From: Sphingomonas faeni
Lineage (GTDB): Bacteria; Pseudomonadota; Alphaproteobacteria; Sphingomonadales; Sphingomonadaceae
Reading direction: 5' to 3'
Assembly: GCF_003053745.1 (NCBI RefSeq)
Contig: NZ_QAYE01000002.1
Span: 248,001-312,000 of the forward strand
DNA: 64,000 nucleotides
Shown here one piece after another: positions 50,702 to 58,539 of the stretch (position 1 is the first letter of the stretch; every line of letters begins with the position of its first letter). The position numbers and the translations under genes are program-made. The notes beneath the pieces are model-generated. The model did not search any database, was not told the origin of the DNA, and was given only the letters and a program-made list of their open reading frames with translations.

Positions 50702-52870
50702 TCAGGCGTGCGGCGGGTCGTCGGCGATCGGCGCGCCGATGGTGACGCGGAGGCCGGGATCGTTGTCGGCCTCCTCGATCGTGCCGGACAGTCGCGCGAC
50801 CATCGACGTGAGCATTCGCGACCCGAACCCGGTCCCGGAACTCGCCTTCCCACGACCGCGATCGGCGACGATCAGGCGGAAGCGATTGCGGTGCTGTTCG
50901 AGCGCGATCGTGATCGGTCCCGACGCGCCGGCATAGGCATATTTGTTGGCGTTGATCACCAGTTCAGTCAGGATCAGCCCGACGCTGACCGCACGATCGG
51001 TGGAGATCAGGATCGGCGCGAGCTCCAGCTCGATCTGGCCGCCCCATGACTTGTCCATCGTCGATTTGATCTCCGTGCAGAGGTCGCCGATGTACCGCGC
51101 CAGATCGACCGCCTGGACGTGCTCGTCGGAATGCAGTCGGCGGTGGACCATCGCGACCGCCGAGAGCCGACGCTGCGCCTCCGCAAGATGCGCGGTCAGC
51201 ACGTCGTCTCCGACCGCCCGCGCCTGAAGGCCGAGAAACGCGGACACGAGTTGCAGGCTGTTCTGGACGCGGTGATGGACCTCCTTGATGAGATAGTCCT
51301 TCTGCAGCAACAGGCTTTCGTTATCGGCGATCGTCGCGGTCAACTCGCGGTTCACCTCGAAAAGGCGGCGGTTCTGGCGGGCATCGAACATCGTCCGCTT
51401 CAGCCGCCCGGCGGCCTCGATCTCGAACAAGGTCCACGGTACCGATCGACCGCGAACCGCCTCGCTCCAGCTTTCGAACGACGCGCGGGGTGTCAACGGG
51501 ATGTGAGGATCGACGCCCAGATCTTTGTGCGGGTTGCCGGCCCAGTTCATCACCTCGATCTGCTCTGCGCGAAACCAGATCAGGATCGTCGGCTCGTCGG
51601 TCGACATCGTCACCGCGAGAACGCCGCTGGCGAGATCCTGGAAACCGGTGGCTGCGGGCAGCTGTTCCGACAGCCGGTCGGTCGAGAAGGGGAGCGCCCG
51701 GCCGAGATCGATCACATGATCGGCGACCGCGCGGATGTCGTCATGGCGCGGCGAGCGGCCGGCGACGAACAATTCGGTCCCGCGAACCGCCGCGAAACTG
51801 TCGGCGCCCAGCATCCGGCACATGTCGTCGCCCGCGGTCGCGAAGAAGCCGGCGAGCGAGATGTCGCTGCCGAGCCGAAGCACGACCGCGTCCTCCGCGG
51901 TACGGAGGCGAATGCGCTCGCGGTAGAGCTCGGCATCCTCCTTCGCGCGGATCTGGCGGGCAAGGCTCCCGGCGAGAGCACGGCAGGCCATGCGGACATG
52001 CAGTGGCAGGAACTTCGGCGTCGGATGGTGGCAGGCGACAAGGCCCCACAGCGCGCCGTCGCGGACGATCGACACCGACGCCGACGCCGCGACGCCCATG
52101 TTGGCGAGATATTGCAGGTGGATCGGCGATACGCTGCGCAGCGCGAGATCGCTCATGTCGAGCGGTGTCGCACCGGCTGGACGGAGCAATGCGGGTTCAT
52201 AGGTGATGTCGGGAATGATGCGGACGCGGTTTCGGACGTACAACGCGCGCGCCTGCTTCGGAATGTCGGACGCCGGGAAATGCTGGTTCAGGAAACTGCC
52301 GAGCGCGGGATCGCGGTCCTCGGCCAGGACGACCCCGGCGTCATCGTCGAGAAAGCGGTACAGCATCACCCGGTCGAACCCGGTCAATTGGCGAAACGTT
52401 CTCGCCGCGCGCTCGCACAGTTCGCGTAAGCCAAACGCCTGTTCGAACGTTGCCGCGGCTTCCTCCATCTCCACCAGAACGTCGATCGGGGACGGCATCG
52501 CTATGGGGGCGGGCTCGAGTTCGACGACGATTGTGTTCGACACGCGGTGTGCGATTGCGTCGAACGGCGTTTCGAGACCGACCACCCGCGTGAGCACGAC
52601 CGTGCTGGCGTTGGGCTTGGCCGCAAGTTGCGCCGAGACGGTTTGGCCGAGAAGGTCGTCGAGGTTCGCGCCGAGCCAATGCGGCGCCAGCAATTTTTCG
52701 ATGTCGCCCGCGCCCGCCATGATCTTGAAGGTGCAGGCGTCGGCGACGAGGACGAGGCCGTGCGGCTGGATCGATCCTGGCCGGTGGATAGGTTCGCGGT
52801 CGCAGGCGGAAACGTCAGGGCCGTGCGATCGTGCACCGCCGTCTATCGCCTCGGGTAGAGAACCAGGCAT
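50702..52870 (-). CDS. bphP: Bacteriophytochrome histidine kinase
   Basis: 722 residues: PAS (about 20-125), GAF (about 140-300), PHY (about 315-495) and a C-terminal HWE/HisKA_2 kinase. The biliverdin-binding Cys23 is in DVSACDREPIHRPGSIQPHG; the GAF pocket has HFPASDIPKQARALYVRN and LRSVSPIHLQYLANMGVAAS, including the PASDIP motif and conserved His. The kinase has LIKEVHHRVQNSLQLVSAFL with phospho-acceptor His532 and an ATPase domain (LILTELVINANKYAY, GTGFGSRML). It should sense red/far-red light and pass phosphate to a response regulator not seen in this window. No haem oxygenase lies nearby. A palindrome and TTGACA box lie upstream. Confidence 0.95.
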   Translation of the reverse strand: MPGSLPEAIDGGARSHGPDVSACDREPIHRPGSIQPHGLVLVADACTFKIMAGAGDIEKLLAPHWLGANLDDLLGQTVSAQLAAKPNASTVVLTRVVGLETPFDAIAHRVSNTIVVELEPAPIAMPSPIDVLVEMEEAAATFEQAFGLRELCERAARTFRQLTGFDRVMLYRFLDDDAGVVLAEDRDPALGSFLNQHFPASDIPKQARALYVRNRVRIIPDITYEPALLRPAGATPLDMSDLALRSVSPIHLQYLANMGVAASASVSIVRDGALWGLVACHHPTPKFLPLHVRMACRALAGSLARQIRAKEDAELYRERIRLRTAEDAVVLRLGSDISLAGFFATAGDDMCRMLGADSFAAVRGTELFVAGRSPRHDDIRAVADHVIDLGRALPFSTDRLSEQLPAATGFQDLASGVLAVTMSTDEPTILIWFRAEQIEVMNWAGNPHKDLGVDPHIPLTPRASFESWSEAVRGRSVPWTLFEIEAAGRLKRTMFDARQNRRLFEVNRELTATIADNESLLLQKDYLIKEVHHRVQNSLQLVSAFLGLQARAVGDDVLTAHLAEAQRRLSAVAMVHRRLHSDEHVQAVDLARYIGDLCTEIKSTMDKSWGGQIELELAPILISTDRAVSVGLILTELVINANKYAYAGASGPITIALEQHRNRFRLIVADRGRGKASSGTGFGSRMLTSMVARLSGTIEEADNDPGLRVTIGAPIADDPPHA

Positions 52871-52915
52871 GGCGTGTGCAATCCAGACGGAGGCGATCCG
52901 ACACCGTAATGGGCC

Positions 52916-52936
52916 GTATCGTTACGCTAACGATAC
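52916..52936. promoter_or_regulatory. Palindromic operator upstream of bphP
   Basis: Perfect inverted repeat GTATCGTTA-N3-TAACGATAC, 46 to 66 bases upstream of the bphP start. On the bphP strand a TTGACA hexamer (52957-52962) lies just upstream, so the palindrome would cover the -10 region, the usual position of a repressor site. The shape suits a TetR-like dimer. No regulator gene is adjacent. Confidence 0.6.
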
Positions 52937-53044
52937 AGAAGCCGTCGGTAGGATCTTGTCAACGACCTGGATCAGCCGGAGAATACTTATTACGTTGTCG
53001 GCACATGCAGTCTTGAGTGTCTACTTTTCAACGTGCTCGCTCGA

Positions 53045-53488
53045 CTATCGTGCGAAGCAGGCGTCCATTGCCACGACCCGCGCCGCGCCGTCGGTATGCG
53101 TCGCGTCACCTGGATAATAGCGCATCGTTCCACCCAGCTTCGCCAGTTCGTCTCGTGTGAGCCAGCCCTGGATCTTGCCCTGTTGTACCGCCCAGCAATC
53201 GGCGGCGGCTTCGCCCGGCCCGAAGATCTGGTGCGCGCATTCGTGCGTGTACCAGAAGAGTTGCTGTGCGCGCGGCAGGTCGAGGACGCGCGGGTGCAGG
53301 ATGATGCGCCCCTTGTACGCGGCGGCGATGTCGTTGATCGGCTGGATCATCGTGTCGACCGGTCCGCAGGTCGCGCGGTAGCCGGCGAGCAGGAGCGCGC
53401 CCGGCAATACCACCGTCTGCGCGGCTGAGGGTTGCGGGATGACTGCGAGGAACGCCGCGGCGGCGCCGGCGAGAAGATTTTTGAACAT
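53045..53488 (-). CDS. Secreted HExxH protein (putative metallopeptidase)
   Basis: 147 residues with a signal peptide (LLAGAAAAFLAVIPQPSAAQ). The mature part contains FWYTHECAHQIFG at 79-90, an HExxH zinc motif, followed within 10 residues by GEAAADCWAVQQG, where Glu or Asp could give a third ligand, as in small zincin-like proteins. Several Cys (41, 84, 98, 144) could form disulphides. No propeptide or substrate-binding domain is visible, so catalysis is an inference. The ATG at 53488 begins the signal; the frame extends to 53524. It lies behind bphP's promoter on the same strand. Confidence 0.65.
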   Translation of the reverse strand: MFKNLLAGAAAAFLAVIPQPSAAQTVVLPGALLLAGYRATCGPVDTMIQPINDIAAAYKGRIILHPRVLDLPRAQQLFWYTHECAHQIFGPGEAAADCWAVQQGKIQGWLTRDELAKLGGTMRYYPGDATHTDGAARVVAMDACFAR

Positions 53489-53581
53489 GACTATCCTGGC
53501 CCCGCGAGGCGCGAGGACGAGCAAGAGCAGATTTGGAGAAGCGTCGGTGGGTCGAGCGTTTGGCGCGCGACCCGCGAGCGC

Positions 53582-53770
53582 CTACCGAAAGCGCTCGGTG
53601 TCCCGGTTCTTGATCCGCTGCGAGACGCGCTGGTCCTGTGCTTCCGCGGCAACCGCCGTCGCCATCGCGCAGGCAGCGCCGCGCTGGAATGCGGCGGTCG
53701 AGCGCGGTCTATCCGCCAAGGGTGCGCGCGTGCCGGACCGCAGTCCCGCACCCACGAGATACCTCGTGTT
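53582..53770 (-). CDS. Possible small protein (62 aa)
   Basis: 62 residues beginning MNTRYLVGAGLRSG, Arg- and Ala-rich, with no signal peptide or known motif. Support: GGAG lies 8 bases before the ATG at 53770, and third codon positions are mostly G or C. Against: overlapping frames on both strands are also open here and no homology is recognised. It may be a real short gene upstream of the HExxH protein or a chance frame. Confidence 0.3.
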   Translation of the reverse strand, partial: NTRYLVGAGLRSGTRAPLADRPRSTAAFQRGAACAMATAVAAEAQDQRVSQRIKNRDTERFR

Positions 53771-54046
53771 CATGGTAAGTCTCCGCCGATGTCGTTCAAT
53801 CGCGTCACCCAAGGCTCACGCCGGCAGCGGAGCGGGGGATGTTTCCGAACTCTTCGGTAGGTGCGACTTATGCGCATCCATGAGGGCTGCGGTTCGCGAT
53901 GTAGTCGCGCAACCGGCCTAACCTATGTTGGTCGTACATGAGAAACGTCGGTTATCTGATAAGGATGCACGTTGTACGAAACTTAACCTGCTTTATAGAT
54001 CCAAGTCATAATCCTCATCGTGATTCTTGTGAGTATTGCGGACTTT
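53771..54046. other. Intergenic region before the dioxygenase gene
   Basis: A 276-base stretch with no convincing gene. The part from about 53930 is AT-rich and holds the promoter-like pair listed separately; the GTG at 54020 could extend the dioxygenase by nine residues. Together with the doubtful small ORF, the span 53489-54046 has no gene I am confident of. Confidence 0.5.
53972..53999 (+). promoter_or_regulatory. Putative promoter of the dioxygenase gene
   Basis: TTGTAC (53972-53977) and TATAGA (53994-53999) with a 16-base spacer in an AT-rich stretch, 48 bases before the ATG at 54047. Each box matches four of six sigma-70 consensus bases. By eye only. Confidence 0.35.
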
Positions 54047-54763
54047 ATGACTAATCTTGACAGCCTAGGCGCCAATTCGGACGCACGATCCACCGATCGT
54101 CGCGATGGTCAAATCGAGGCGCTTGGCAGGGCGAACTCCGCCGAGCAGGTGCGCGATCGGATCCTGTGCTATCCCGGCGCGGTCCGGATGCCGGCGAACG
54201 GCGTGGAGCTTTACATCGTTCGCGATTTTCTCACGCTCGACGAATGCGCCGCGGTCATCGCGCTCATCGAGGCCAATCGCGTGCCGTCGCCGGTCGTCGG
54301 CGATGCCCCGGTGTCCCCGCACCGTACCAGCGAGACGTGCTACCTCTATCCCGGACCGGAGCCCGTGACCGCGGTCGAGAGCAAGCTCGACCTGCTGACG
54401 GGGCTCGAGTCGCGCTACGGCGAGGCGTTGCAGGGGCAGCGCTATGCCGTTGGGCAGGAGTTCAAGCCGCATCACGACTTCTTCGACACCGAACAGCCCT
54501 ATTGGCTGGATCAGGTGACGATGGGCGGCCAGCGGAGTTGGTCGGCGATGACCTTCCTCAATGAACCCGAGGCAGGTGGGCGGACGAACTACCCGACCGC
54601 GGGGGTGATGATCGCGCCGAAAGCGGGGAATCTCGTGATCTGGAACAACATGGACGAGTATGGCGCGCCGAACTCGGGGTCGCTTCACCAGGGCATGCCG
54701 GTCGAGCAGGGCGTGAAGTACGTCCTGACGAAATGGTACCGCGAACGGCCTTGGTGTCAGTGA
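54047..54763 (+). CDS. 2OG-Fe(II) oxygenase, prolyl-4-hydroxylase type
   Basis: 238 residues, soluble. The double-stranded beta-helix core shows the iron facial triad: FKPHHDFFD (His142, Asp144) and SLHQGMPV (His214), with Lys224 in GVKYVLTKWYRERPW positioned to bind 2-oxoglutarate. ELYIVRDFLTLDECAAVIAL at the start and TSETCYLYPG are typical of bacterial P4H-like proteins. It may hydroxylate a proline or other residue on a protein partner. The Pro-rich TpsA nearby (55632-58484) is a possible but untested target. The ATG at 54047 was chosen for its N-terminal content; a GTG at 54020 is also open. Confidence 0.88.
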   Translation: MTNLDSLGANSDARSTDRRDGQIEALGRANSAEQVRDRILCYPGAVRMPANGVELYIVRDFLTLDECAAVIALIEANRVPSPVVGDAPVSPHRTSETCYLYPGPEPVTAVESKLDLLTGLESRYGEALQGQRYAVGQEFKPHHDFFDTEQPYWLDQVTMGGQRSWSAMTFLNEPEAGGRTNYPTAGVMIAPKAGNLVIWNNMDEYGAPNSGSLHQGMPVEQGVKYVLTKWYRERPWCQ

Positions 54764-54773
54764 CGTAACGTTT

Positions 54774-54897
54774 GATCCTCCCCCGCAAGGGGAGGTGGCG
54801 CCGAAGGCGACGGAGGGGGAGGGCACGATCAGGCCCGTTCCGTGTCCTCCCCCTCCGTCTGGCAAGCGCCAGCCACCTCCCCTGGCGGGGGAGGATC
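54774..54897. repeat. Large imperfect palindromic intergenic repeat
   Basis: A 124-base element between two converging genes. The left arm starts GATCCTCCCCCGCAAGGGGA and contains GGTGGCGCCGAAGGCGACGG; the right arm is nearly its reverse complement (CCTCCCCCTCCGTCTGGCAA ... GGCGGGGGAGGATC). Each arm also folds on itself. This GGGGAGGTGGC / GACGGAGGGGGAGG pattern is one I recall as a dispersed intergenic repeat in sphingomonad genomes. It could act as a bidirectional terminator here. Confidence 0.75.
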
Positions 54898-54907
54898 GAG
54901 AGTTCGG

Positions 54908-55630
54908 TCAATTAGCTCCGACCGGCACGGCGAACACGCTCCGCAACGGCTTAATCTCAGGCAGGATATAAACAATCCCCACCGTGCCGGTGAACAACGG
55001 CTTCACCACATCGTCGTAAAATCCCGGCGGCACGTTGACGCAGCCATATGATATCCGGTTGTCGCTCGGCGTCACCGACGCGAGCCGTCCGGCGCGGTCG
55101 TCGACGCGGCGCCCTTTGATCACGCGGTGCAGCGAGAGCGCGGCACCATAGTCGATCCACAGGATATCCTGTTCGAAATCGCGTCCTAGCGAGGCTTGGA
55201 AGCGACCTGCCGGCGTGGTGCGCTCGGCGGGCGTAATGGTCGCGAGCTTACGCTGGCCGATACCCGGCACGCTGGCGTCCCCGCGTGCCATCCCGAGCAA
55301 CGCCGGCGCCCGCCCGCGTAAATTGCCGCTGCCATCGAACGCGAGCACGACCGCGTTCACCTTGTCGATCACGACGAACGGCAGCGCGTGATTGTCGTGC
55401 GACGTCGACACCCAGTTCACCGTGTCGCGCACGTCGTCGGACGTCGCCATGCCGCCGAACCGGCCGGCATCGTCCGGCGCCGCGGTCGCGACAATAGCAG
55501 CCGGCGCCGGGGACGCCGCGAGGCCCGGTACGGCGGCGGCGCTCGCAACGATTCCCCAGCCTAGCAGTGCCTGCCAGCGCGAAAACCAGCGAGCGGGCGC
55601 CGAGACGCCACGCCGCGCGGTCCCGATCAT
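54908..55630 (-). CDS. L,D-transpeptidase (YkuD-like)
   Basis: 240 residues with an N-terminal hydrophobic signal (ALLGWGIVASAAAVPGLAAS). The catalytic region has SLHRVI about 25 residues before NRISYGCVNVPPGFYDDVV, matching the H...SxGCxN motif with the nucleophile Cys; WIDYGAALS and TPAGRF precede it, as in family members. Such enzymes make 3-3 crosslinks in peptidoglycan or attach proteins to it. Its ATG begins one base after the TpsA stop (55632), so it is the third gene of the tpsB-tpsA operon and is probably translated with it. Downstream is the large palindromic repeat. Confidence 0.85.
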   Translation of the reverse strand: MIGTARRGVSAPARWFSRWQALLGWGIVASAAAVPGLAASPAPAAIVATAAPDDAGRFGGMATSDDVRDTVNWVSTSHDNHALPFVVIDKVNAVVLAFDGSGNLRGRAPALLGMARGDASVPGIGQRKLATITPAERTTPAGRFQASLGRDFEQDILWIDYGAALSLHRVIKGRRVDDRAGRLASVTPSDNRISYGCVNVPPGFYDDVVKPLFTGTVGIVYILPEIKPLRSVFAVPVGAN

Positions 55631-55631
55631 C

Positions 55632-58484
55632 TCAATGACGCGCCTGCTTCCGCGGATAATTGGGTACGGCTGGCGTGTTGGGCGGCGTAGGCTGCACGAA
55701 CGGGCGTTCGACGACCGGTTGCACGACCTGCGGCGTTTCGGGCGTTTCTACGATCACGGTGCCGGGCCGTTCTGGCGTCGGATACGTCACGCCACCCTCG
55801 ACCACCTCGATCGTCGGCGGCGTCGGTACGCGCACCGTCACGGGCGGAACCTCCAGAAACGGCCGCGTAGCATTGGGCAGGTTCGGAACGGGGGTGAGGG
55901 GCGGCGTCGCGGTAGGGGGCGGCGCGAGTACTGGCGGAGGCGTCGGGGTTGGCGTCGGCGTCGGCGTTGGTGCCGGTGCTGGAGCGGGCGCCGGTGCTGG
56001 AGCGGGCGCGGGTGCCGGAGCGGGCGCTGGTGCCGGTGCCGGAGCGGGCGCCGGTGCCGGGGCAGGCGCTGGTGCCGGAGCAGGCGCTGGCGCTGGCGCC
56101 GGAGCAGGCGCTGGAGCCGGGGCGGGCGCTGGCGCTGGCGCTGGCGCTGGCGCGGGCGCTGGAGCCGGAGCAGGCGCTGGAGCGGGCGCTGGTGCCGGAG
56201 CGGGCGCTGGAGCGGGCGCTGGAGCGGGCGCTGGAGCAGGGGCAGGCGCTGGTGTCGGGGCGGGCGCTGGTGCTGGAGCAGGCGCGGGTGCCGGGGCGGG
56301 CGCTGGAGCTGGGGCTGGGGCAGGCGCTGGTGCCGGAGCGGGCGCTGGTGCCGGGGCAGGCGCTGGTGCCGGGGCGGGCGCTGGTGCCGGGGCAGGCGCT
56401 GGTGCCGGGGCGGGCGCTGGTGCCGGGGCAGGCGCTGGTGCCGGGGCGGGCGCGGGCGCCGGTGCCGGAGCAGGCGCCGGGGCCGGGGCGGCAGCCGTGA
56501 TCGTCCCCGTCGTCCGGAACCCGGCGACGCAGCACGAGCTCGCCAGCGCATATTGGTTCGCGTTGGCGCCGGTCAGCGTATAGCCGCTGAAGCTCACCCC
56601 GATCCCCGTGCCTTCGCCGGTGCTGTCGAACGTCGCGGTCGCATTGGTACCGGCGACCAGCGATACGCCGGTCGGCGTCCCCGACGTGCCGTTGGTGTTG
56701 AAACCATTCAGCACCGCCGCGTTGGTGCCGTCAGCGACCTTCTGCGCGGTCGGGAACAGCAGCATGCGCTGGGTGATCGCCGCGCCCTCGGTCAGCACGA
56801 ACTCGGTCGAGAAGTCGGTTGGCGTGGTGTACGAGACCGGGTTGTAGTTGATCGACACCGGTGCCGCAGTGACCGTGGTCGGCGGCGACAGCGCGGAGAA
56901 CACGATCGTGCCGCCGTTGACGCCCGGCCCGGTGCCGTCCGACCCAGCGATCAGCGTGAGGCCTACCGGCAGGCCGAGGCTCTGCGCGGGGATCGTCGTG
57001 CCGCGGGTCAGCGTCACCGCGGCGTCGATCATCACGTCATGGCCTGCACACAAGGCGATGTTGCCGTCGGTCGTCGTGATCGCGTGGAACACCTGCACGT
57101 TGCGCCCGGCGTTGAGCAGGATGCTGCCGTTGGTCGTGGTCAGGTCCGCGTTGACGTTCACGTCGCGGCCACAGCAGGCGACGATGTTGCCGTTGGTCGC
57201 GGTGATCGGCGCGTTGATGTTGACGTCGCGAAACGCGTTCATCGTCAGCGTCGTCGGCACGCCCGACGCGGTCCACGCGACCGCGTCGTTGACGAAAATG
57301 TCGCCGTTGCCGGTGGTCGTGTCGCCCGCCGCGGGGATCGTGCTGATCGTGATGCTGGTCGTGACGAGCTGCGCCGACAGCGTCGAGCCCGAGATGTTGC
57401 CGCCTGCGCCGATCACGTAATCCTGCGGATCGATCAGCCACATGCCGGTCATGCCACCGGGTGCGAAGGTCGAGACCTTGACGCTGTCCGCGACGTTGAC
57501 GGTGGCCGCCGACGTCTCGATGAAGCCGCCATTGCCGCCGACGGGTGCGCTCGCATCGAGTTCGCCGCTGACGGTGACGGTGCCGGTCTTCATGTCGCCG
57601 AGCAGTATGATCGTGCCACCGCGGTTCTGCAACGTGCGCGCCTCGACGATGCCGGTGTTGTTGACCGCGGTGTGGAGCAGGTCGCCGGCCCCTTGCGCGG
57701 TCATCACGACCTTGCCGCCGTCGGCGCGGATCAGCCCGCCATTGCGGACCAGGGCGCCGACCGCACCCTTGTCGACCGCGACGTTGAGCAGCCCGTCGCC
57801 CGCCACGTCGAGCGTGATCGCCTCGCCGCCCGCCAGCACGACCGTACCGAAGTTCGCCTTGATCGTGCCGCCGTTACCGACGTTCGCGCCGAGCAGCGCG
57901 ACATAGCCATTCTTGGCAGTGATCGTGCCGTCGTTCTGTACGCTCGCGCCGCTTGTGCCCGCGAAACTGTTCTTGCCCGCAAGGAAATCAGAGTTGGAAA
58001 TGTTCAGCGTCGAGGCGACCAAGCCGCCGACGTTGACGTTGGCGGTCTGGCCGAACAGGATGCCGTTCGCGTTGACCAGGAACACCTTCCCGTTCGCGGA
58101 CAGGTTGCCGAGGATCACCGAAGGGTCCGAACCAAGCACGCGATTCAGCGCGACCGAGCTGCTTGTCGGCTGCTCGAAGACGACGCTCTTGCCCTTGCCG
58201 ATCGAGAAGGACTGCCAGTTGATCGCCGCACGGTCGCTGGTCTGCGACACGGTCAGCGACTTGGTGCCGGTCGCGATGCTCGCCTGGCCCGCGACGACTT
58301 CGCCACCGGTCGGGAGCGTCTGCGCCTCGACCGGACGTGCCACCACGGTACCCGCAAGGCTGAACCCGATCAGCCACGCGAACCGCGCAAGGCCGGTCGT
58401 GCCGAACAAGCCGCCGCGCTTGGTGCGCGTGACGGTGGGAGCGGGGCGACTGGTGTTTCTGATCGACGAAGGGATGGGGGTCAT
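55632..58484 (-). CDS. TpsA-like haemagglutinin with Pro-Ala stalk
   Basis: 950 residues. A signal region (LARFAWLIGFSLAGTVVARP) leads into a filamentous-haemagglutinin-type TPS domain: DRAAINWQSFSIGKGKSVVF, SSVALNRVLGSDPSVILGNL and GKVFLVNANGILFGQTANVN. A short right-handed-helix section follows, including about four 25-residue repeats around 420-500 (RDVNINAPITATNGNIVACC, RNVQVFHAITTTDGNIALCA) and a cluster of Cys. From about 666 to 840 almost every residue is a Pro-Ala dipeptide, then Pro-Thr and a Pro/Val/Thr-rich tail. It should cross the outer membrane through TpsB. The ATG at 58484 follows GAGGATACC. The end abuts an L,D-transpeptidase gene. Confidence 0.85.
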   Translation of the reverse strand: MTPIPSSIRNTSRPAPTVTRTKRGGLFGTTGLARFAWLIGFSLAGTVVARPVEAQTLPTGGEVVAGQASIATGTKSLTVSQTSDRAAINWQSFSIGKGKSVVFEQPTSSSVALNRVLGSDPSVILGNLSANGKVFLVNANGILFGQTANVNVGGLVASTLNISNSDFLAGKNSFAGTSGASVQNDGTITAKNGYVALLGANVGNGGTIKANFGTVVLAGGEAITLDVAGDGLLNVAVDKGAVGALVRNGGLIRADGGKVVMTAQGAGDLLHTAVNNTGIVEARTLQNRGGTIILLGDMKTGTVTVSGELDASAPVGGNGGFIETSAATVNVADSVKVSTFAPGGMTGMWLIDPQDYVIGAGGNISGSTLSAQLVTTSITISTIPAAGDTTTGNGDIFVNDAVAWTASGVPTTLTMNAFRDVNINAPITATNGNIVACCGRDVNVNADLTTTNGSILLNAGRNVQVFHAITTTDGNIALCAGHDVMIDAAVTLTRGTTIPAQSLGLPVGLTLIAGSDGTGPGVNGGTIVFSALSPPTTVTAAPVSINYNPVSYTTPTDFSTEFVLTEGAAITQRMLLFPTAQKVADGTNAAVLNGFNTNGTSGTPTGVSLVAGTNATATFDSTGEGTGIGVSFSGYTLTGANANQYALASSCCVAGFRTTGTITAAAPAPAPAPAPAPAPAPAPAPAPAPAPAPAPAPAPAPAPAPAPAPAPAPAPAPAPAPAPAPAPAPAPAPAPAPAPAPAPTPAPAPAPAPAPAPAPAPAPAPAPAPAPAPAPAPAPAPAPAPAPAPAPAPAPAPAPAPAPAPAPAPAPAPAPAPAPAPAPAPAPAPAPAPAPAPAPTPTPTPTPTPPPVLAPPPTATPPLTPVPNLPNATRPFLEVPPVTVRVPTPPTIEVVEGGVTYPTPERPGTVIVETPETPQVVQPVVERPFVQPTPPNTPAVPNYPRKQARH
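55966..56490. repeat. Pro-Ala coding tandem repeat inside tpsA
   Basis: About 525 bases coding roughly 87 Pro-Ala pairs, one Thr-containing break at about 56270. At DNA level it is built of 6- and 18-base units; between about 56341 and 56450 an 18-base unit (GGCGCTGGTGCCGGGGCA or ...GCG on the plus strand) repeats about six times in tandem. All units keep the frame, so copy number could change without a frameshift. Confidence 0.85.
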
Positions 58485-58539
58485 GTGCGGTATCCTCGGT
58501 GGCGGCGGATGGCCGCTAAATTTTGGGGGGCTGGTGCGC

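Noticed and set aside
53439..53921. Rightward frame of 160 codons
   Set aside because: It crosses the signal-peptide region of the HExxH gene and the intergenic region, with no motif or ribosome site.
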